DNA of 64,000 nucleotides from Allodiplogaster sudhausi. Its lineage: Eukaryota > Nematoda > Chromadorea > Rhabditida > Diplogasteridae. The translations under genes were made by a program, and so were the position numbers. Below the pieces are notes generated by a model. The model did no database searches and had not been told where the DNA came from. It was given only the letters and a program-made list of their open reading frames with translations. Positions 59,843 through 64,000 of this stretch are shown piece by piece (the stretch's first letter is position 1; every line of letters starts with the position of its first letter). The stretch lies in contig CALZFC010000112.1 of the NCBI GenBank assembly GCA_945643635.1, positions 608,501 to 672,500 on the forward strand. Reading direction: 5' to 3'.

Positions 59843-62356
59843 TTTCATTAACAAGATATGGGGAGTGAGAAAATGAACTTATAAAAGAAAAAGAAAACTT
59901 GTGCAATATGACGCATGTAGAGAAGAAATGCCAAACTGGACAAGGCGAGCGAGATCGATCAGTCTATTTGATTATTTAAAGAACAACAAAAGGAAAATGA
60001 GAAAGCAAGACAGAGAGATTGAGAGAGTAGAGAAGTCCGAGGTATAGTAAGAGAGAGGGAGAGACCAGAGAAGTGTGAGAGCGAGAAAGTGTTGAGAGAG
60101 AGAAATAAAGGAAAAACATAGGGTGACTAATCTCCTTGGAAATGGACGCCCGTTTTGGTTTGATATAGCTTCATCACCCCTGCCTTGTATTTAGTTTTCC
60201 AAAGCGCCCAATTATTTCAACAAATGGAGCACTTACCCATTCTTACCGTAGTTCGGATGGCCACTGTCAGCGTATGGATTGAGAAGCCTCTTGTACGCCA
60301 TTACATCTTTTATGTTTATTTATGTACTTTCTTGTCAACAGGAGATATATATATTATATTTATTTAAAAGCCCGCATGAGCATATATGAGTTGAAGTATC
60401 ATGATGAAAAATTTGGCCTCATTGGTTTAGGTTTTCTTATTCATTGCCAAAACACTGGAAGTGAAAGCTAATCTAGAGTTGTTGAAAATATGTATTTATA
60501 AATTGGGGTATCACCAGAGTAGTTTATTTTGTGATAAAAAAAATTTGGCATAATAAGTTATAAATAACAAGGACAGCAACGACTTATCAGAAAGTTATAA
60601 AAGGACAAGAATATTCTGTGTTATTGATCGATGGAAAACCTTTGGTTGTAATATATTTTAAAATAATTGAAAGGGTAGAATAAGTTTAGTTTATTGGTAA
60701 TTATACTGTTTGTTAATGTTAATATAAATTACGAATTAACAAAATGAAAATTTTTAAAAGGAAATGGGTACGCCAAATTATTACTGTGATGGGTGAATAT
60801 TTTTGGCTTGTGAATAATATTAAATTATACTTCATTTTTGATGTCATAAATTATAATCTCAAATCAAGTCATTGTTATTAATTTAAAAAATCTTTTTTTT
60901 TTCAGCCAGCGGGATCTGGAGTAGGCCTCCTTGATCACTCTTCGGCTCTTGTGCGAACTCCATCTATGGCTGGTTGGTTCTCCCTCAAGCCTGCCTTCAT
61001 ATCTCTCCATGGCCCCATTCTCTCTTTCTCTCTCTCTCTCTCTTTCTATCTCTCTCTCTTTCTCTCTCTTTCTCTTTCTCTCTCTCTCTCTCTTTCTCTC
61101 TCTCTCCTTCCTTCCTTCTCTATCTCAGTTTCCTCTACTCTAATGTCTCTCTCTCTATTTTCTCTTTTTTTTCTTCAACTCTTACCTTCATTTTATTATT
61201 TCAGCTGATCTAGTAAAATAAATATCCCTTGAAGACACCTCTTCTTTTTTAGCTAGCAGAGTGGGCGGCCCAATGACAGAGTCGGTAGTCGAAACGGAAA
61301 GGCCATCAAGAGAATCCGTGCTAGAACGACTTAAACGGTGCTTTTTTTAACGGTTTTTTTTCTTATTATTATTAGTACCAAGAATTTTCAGGAAGAAAGC
61401 AATAATATATGATTTATTTTTAAGAAAAAAGTTACAAGTTACATTACCAACATATTAATCATCTTGTTTGTTTATTTTGCTTTTCTTTATTTTATTCTTT
61501 TGAGAATTTATGCAGTACACTTTTACAGATTCTTCCGCTCGCGCCCGTCCGTGGAAACTCTCAAAGAGAAGGGAATATACAAACGTTGGTGGCAGCTTCC
61601 GTGGTTGTTTCATTGAAGGAGTAAAAACACATTTGAATTCGCGCTCTTTGCCTGAAGTATTGTAGGGCAACAGAGCGCATGTGTTTCTACATATAAGGAT
61701 ATAATAAAATATTAATTTTGTTGGATTTTCTTTTTTTTCTTCGTTAATACTTATATACATGTGAACAGACGAAGCTGTGTTCGGGAGCACGCTGGCCTCG
61801 ATCTGCCAGCAAGACGGCTCGCTCGTTCCGAAGTTCATTCGCACCGTCACTGAGCTCATCGAGGCTAAAGGTTTCCTTTGCTTCACAATTACCTTATCAT
61901 TTCGCATTAATTATTAAATTTTCTTTATAAACGAGAATATTGTGCAACCACTTACCTCTTAGATTGACATTAATTCTTTTTTCCTACATTTTTTTATGCC
62001 ACAGAACGAGGACATTTAAAGAAACTAAGTATTGATCTAACGAATGATTCAGGCCTGGAAACCGACGGAATCTACAGAGTCAGCGGGAATCTCTCGTCCA
62101 TACAGAAGATTCGATGCCAAGTTGATCAAGGTAGATTTTTTTTATCAATCAATAAGTACAGTTCCAAGGCGTAATTCACTTATATCACAAGTACGTTGTT
62201 ACGTACACCGCTTCCCCTTTGCCATTTTATTTTTGTATTTTATTTTTTGCAGGGGATACCTTATTTCTCTCTTACTATTTCGTCTTTCTCTCTATCTCTC
62301 TTTCGTATTTTCTCTCTCTCCTCTTTCTTTCTCTCCCCCTTTATCTATCTCCCGCG

Positions 62357-62404
<48 letters not shown>

Positions 62405-63938
62405 CTCGCTCTCTATTCGCTCTCGTTCTCCTTCTCTCTCAGCTCTCTCTCTCTTTCTCTATCTTTGTCTCTCTCTCTCGATCTCTCTTCTTTCTCGTTT
62501 TCTCTCTTCTCTCTTGTTCTCTCTGTCTTCTCTCTCGTTTCCGCTTTCTTTATCTCTCTCTCTTCTTTTTTCTCTCTTCCGCTCTCTCTCTCTCTTCCCT
62601 TTTACCTCTCCTCTGTCTCTCCCTCACTCTCTCTCTCTTTCTCTTTCTCTCTCTCTTTCTCTTTCTCTCTGCAGACAAGTACAGTCTGCTGGTGTCTGAG
62701 TCCGACGTGCACGTCCTCTCTGGAACTCTGAAGCTGTTCTTCCGTGAACTGGCCGAGAGTATCTTCCCGCCCGCGCAGACGAAGCAGTTCTTGACAGCCA
62801 GCAGTCAGTCCGGGGGAGGACTCTAATGAAGAGAAGGGATTATAGGGACTCTTGGCCTTTCACTACTTGGTTCGCATGCAATCAAAGGCATGTTTAAAAA
62901 AATGCTTACAACGTTGACGGGTTTAATAGTTTTTTCATGTGTTATTATTTTTTGTTGTAGAAAATGAAGAAGACAGGATTTTCTTTTATTAAGCGACGCG
63001 TACGTTTTTAATGCTGAATATTGTTGATTGCCTGTCCCAACTGTGTGCACTTCTTGCAATAGGGCGCGAATTTAAAAAAATAGGTTTTTGGTTCCGTATA
63101 CAATTACAAGAATGACGTATTTCAAGTATGAAAATGAAAGTAGAAGTTTGGGATTGCAGAACTAACCGGAAAGCAGCGTCTGAAGCGCTTTGATGAACTG
63201 CTGAAGGAACTGCCGGCGGAGAACCGCGAAACTCTCAAGTTTCTCTTCCGACATCTTCACCGGTTGGTGTTTTCATCTTTTTTTTTGAAGACCCCTATTT
63301 ACCTATCTGTTTATTTATTTATGCATACATCTTTTCATCCCCATATTAAAGAATAATTTTTAAAAAAATAGAGAAAAAGCTGAATTTCGCAGGGTGGCCT
63401 CTCACTCGAAGCAGAACCGGATGCAGGTGCATAACTTGGCCATTGTCTTTGGACCGACTCTCTTCACGAATGAAGAAACGAGAGGAGGGGGAGATAGCAG
63501 TAAGAAGAAGGAGGAGAAAGGTGGGTAAAGGAAGGAATTTATAGATTAAATGTTATCCGTTCAATCTTTTCCTTTTAGTTTATTCATTTTGGCGCAATAG
63601 AGTAGCATTAATAGATGCACAGGGAAAATTTCTGGCCAACAATTTTTTTATAATAAATAATTATGAATTAATGTTTTTGTTTTATTTTTCTGATAATTTC
63701 AGGCAAGAGCAAGTCAGGCAGCTCAGCGACGGCCGCTTCTTCCTCTCGGAAGGGCGGAGCCTCCGCTAGCTCCGCCCACCACGACGAAGCCCCGCCCCCT
63801 GCGGTGATACAGTCGAATTCGATCCTCGCTTACAATCTCATCATGCAAGGACAGATTGTCGAAGTGCTGCTGAACGAGATGGCCAAGCTAGACGCCCTGA
63901 AGGGGCCGATTCAGCTGACACAGCAGACGAGTTGCTAG
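54087..63938 (+). CDS. Rho GTPase-activating protein, WW-PH-RhoGAP (ARHGAP12/15/27 group)
   Basis: Nineteen in-phase exons, 806 aa: 54087-54227, 54832-55160, 55363-55609, 56273-56396, 56567-56655, 56772-56886, 57312-57409, 57525-57600, 58226-58344, 58759-58857, 60906-60972, 61253-61337, 61529-61584, 61769-61870, 62053-62130, 62675-62803, 63160-63262, 63393-63520, 63703-63938. It should switch off Rac/Rho GTPases at membranes. WW domain about 150-182 (GWQEYQTEAGR, then YFFHAETGRSQWNPPRF). PH domain about 366-479 (WAPAFMYLSSAHLIIYKDEK ... EEWHDALRDVI). RhoGAP about 545-775: VFGSTLASIC, arginine finger in GLETDGIYRVSGN, LFFRELAESIFP, HNLAIVFGPTLF. A Ser/Lys/Gly-rich insertion of about 45 residues splits the GAP fold before its last helix (ILAYNLIMQGQIVEVLLNEM). 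No N-terminal SH3 is found. Exons 2, 6 and 10 use gag/aag acceptors, so exons 2 and 6 are the least certain. Confidence 0.92.
58858..60905 (+). other. 2-kb intron of the RhoGAP gene
   Basis: The longest intron of this gene. It contains GA-rich patches (59,385-59,415, 59,785-59,850, 60,000-60,110) and AT-rich sequence. I see no exon or element. It separates the exons for the PH domain from those for the GAP domain. Confidence 0.6.
62277..62674 (+). repeat. intron filled by CT-rich repeats up to the 3' splice site
   Basis: About 400 nt of nearly pure C+T with interspersed g/a, including (CT)n at 62,360-62,402, running directly into the ctctgcag acceptor of RhoGAP exon 16. The array therefore acts as a giant polypyrimidine tract. 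Confidence 0.9.
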
Positions 63939-64000
63939 TTAGAGAGGATACGGTAGGAATGGGCCCCTCTTTAAGTTCCTCATCTTGCTGAAGCGAATCC

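Overview
This is a eukaryotic nuclear window. It has no operon-like bacterial genes, no rRNA, no tRNA that I could recognise and no CRISPR array. Protein genes are split into many short exons (about 30-330 nt) by mostly short introns. Everything between and inside genes is loaded with (CT)n/(GA)n microsatellites. Most genes have a 3' splice-site-like AG only 0-40 nt upstream of the start codon. That fits spliced-leader trans-splicing or very short 5'UTR introns, and together with the compact multi-exon architecture suggests a nematode or another small invertebrate. The taxon is inference only.

Layout: 1-7,800 is almost gene-free, CT/GA-rich sequence with a 39-bp minisatellite and a 3' fragment of a non-LTR retrotransposon. 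7,872-11,835 (+) and 15,742-16,675 (+) are two small unrecognised proteins, each ending in one hydrophobic segment. 18,056-22,559 (+) is a 19-exon SMCR8-like DENN protein. 23,329-24,700 (+) is a small coiled-coil protein. 26,063-28,346 (+) is a complete V-ATPase subunit D gene. 29,108-29,850 (-) is a dead non-LTR reverse transcriptase fragment, followed by 3 kb of CT/GA repeats. 33,133-35,845 (+) is a complete cytochrome b561. 37,983-47,213 (+) is an 18-exon gene of unknown family whose introns hold a terminal-inverted-repeat element, a second inverted repeat and a 407-bp tandem array that carries five copies of one 36-nt exon. 48,727-52,486 (-) is a compact, complete DBF4 (Cdc7 kinase activator). 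Facing away from it, 54,087-63,938 (+) is a WW-PH-RhoGAP protein of the ARHGAP12/15/27 group.

All splice models were built by hand from GT/AG sites, reading-frame phase and remembered family motifs. For the eight multi-exon genes every junction keeps phase with the exon ends given. Functional links are limited: SMCR8 (autophagy/lysosome), V-ATPase subunit D (lysosome acidification) and cytochrome b561 (transmembrane ascorbate/iron redox, often on endolysosomal membranes) share a compartment, but nothing in the sequence shows co-regulation. DBF4 and the RhoGAP gene share a divergent intergenic region of about 1.6 kb.
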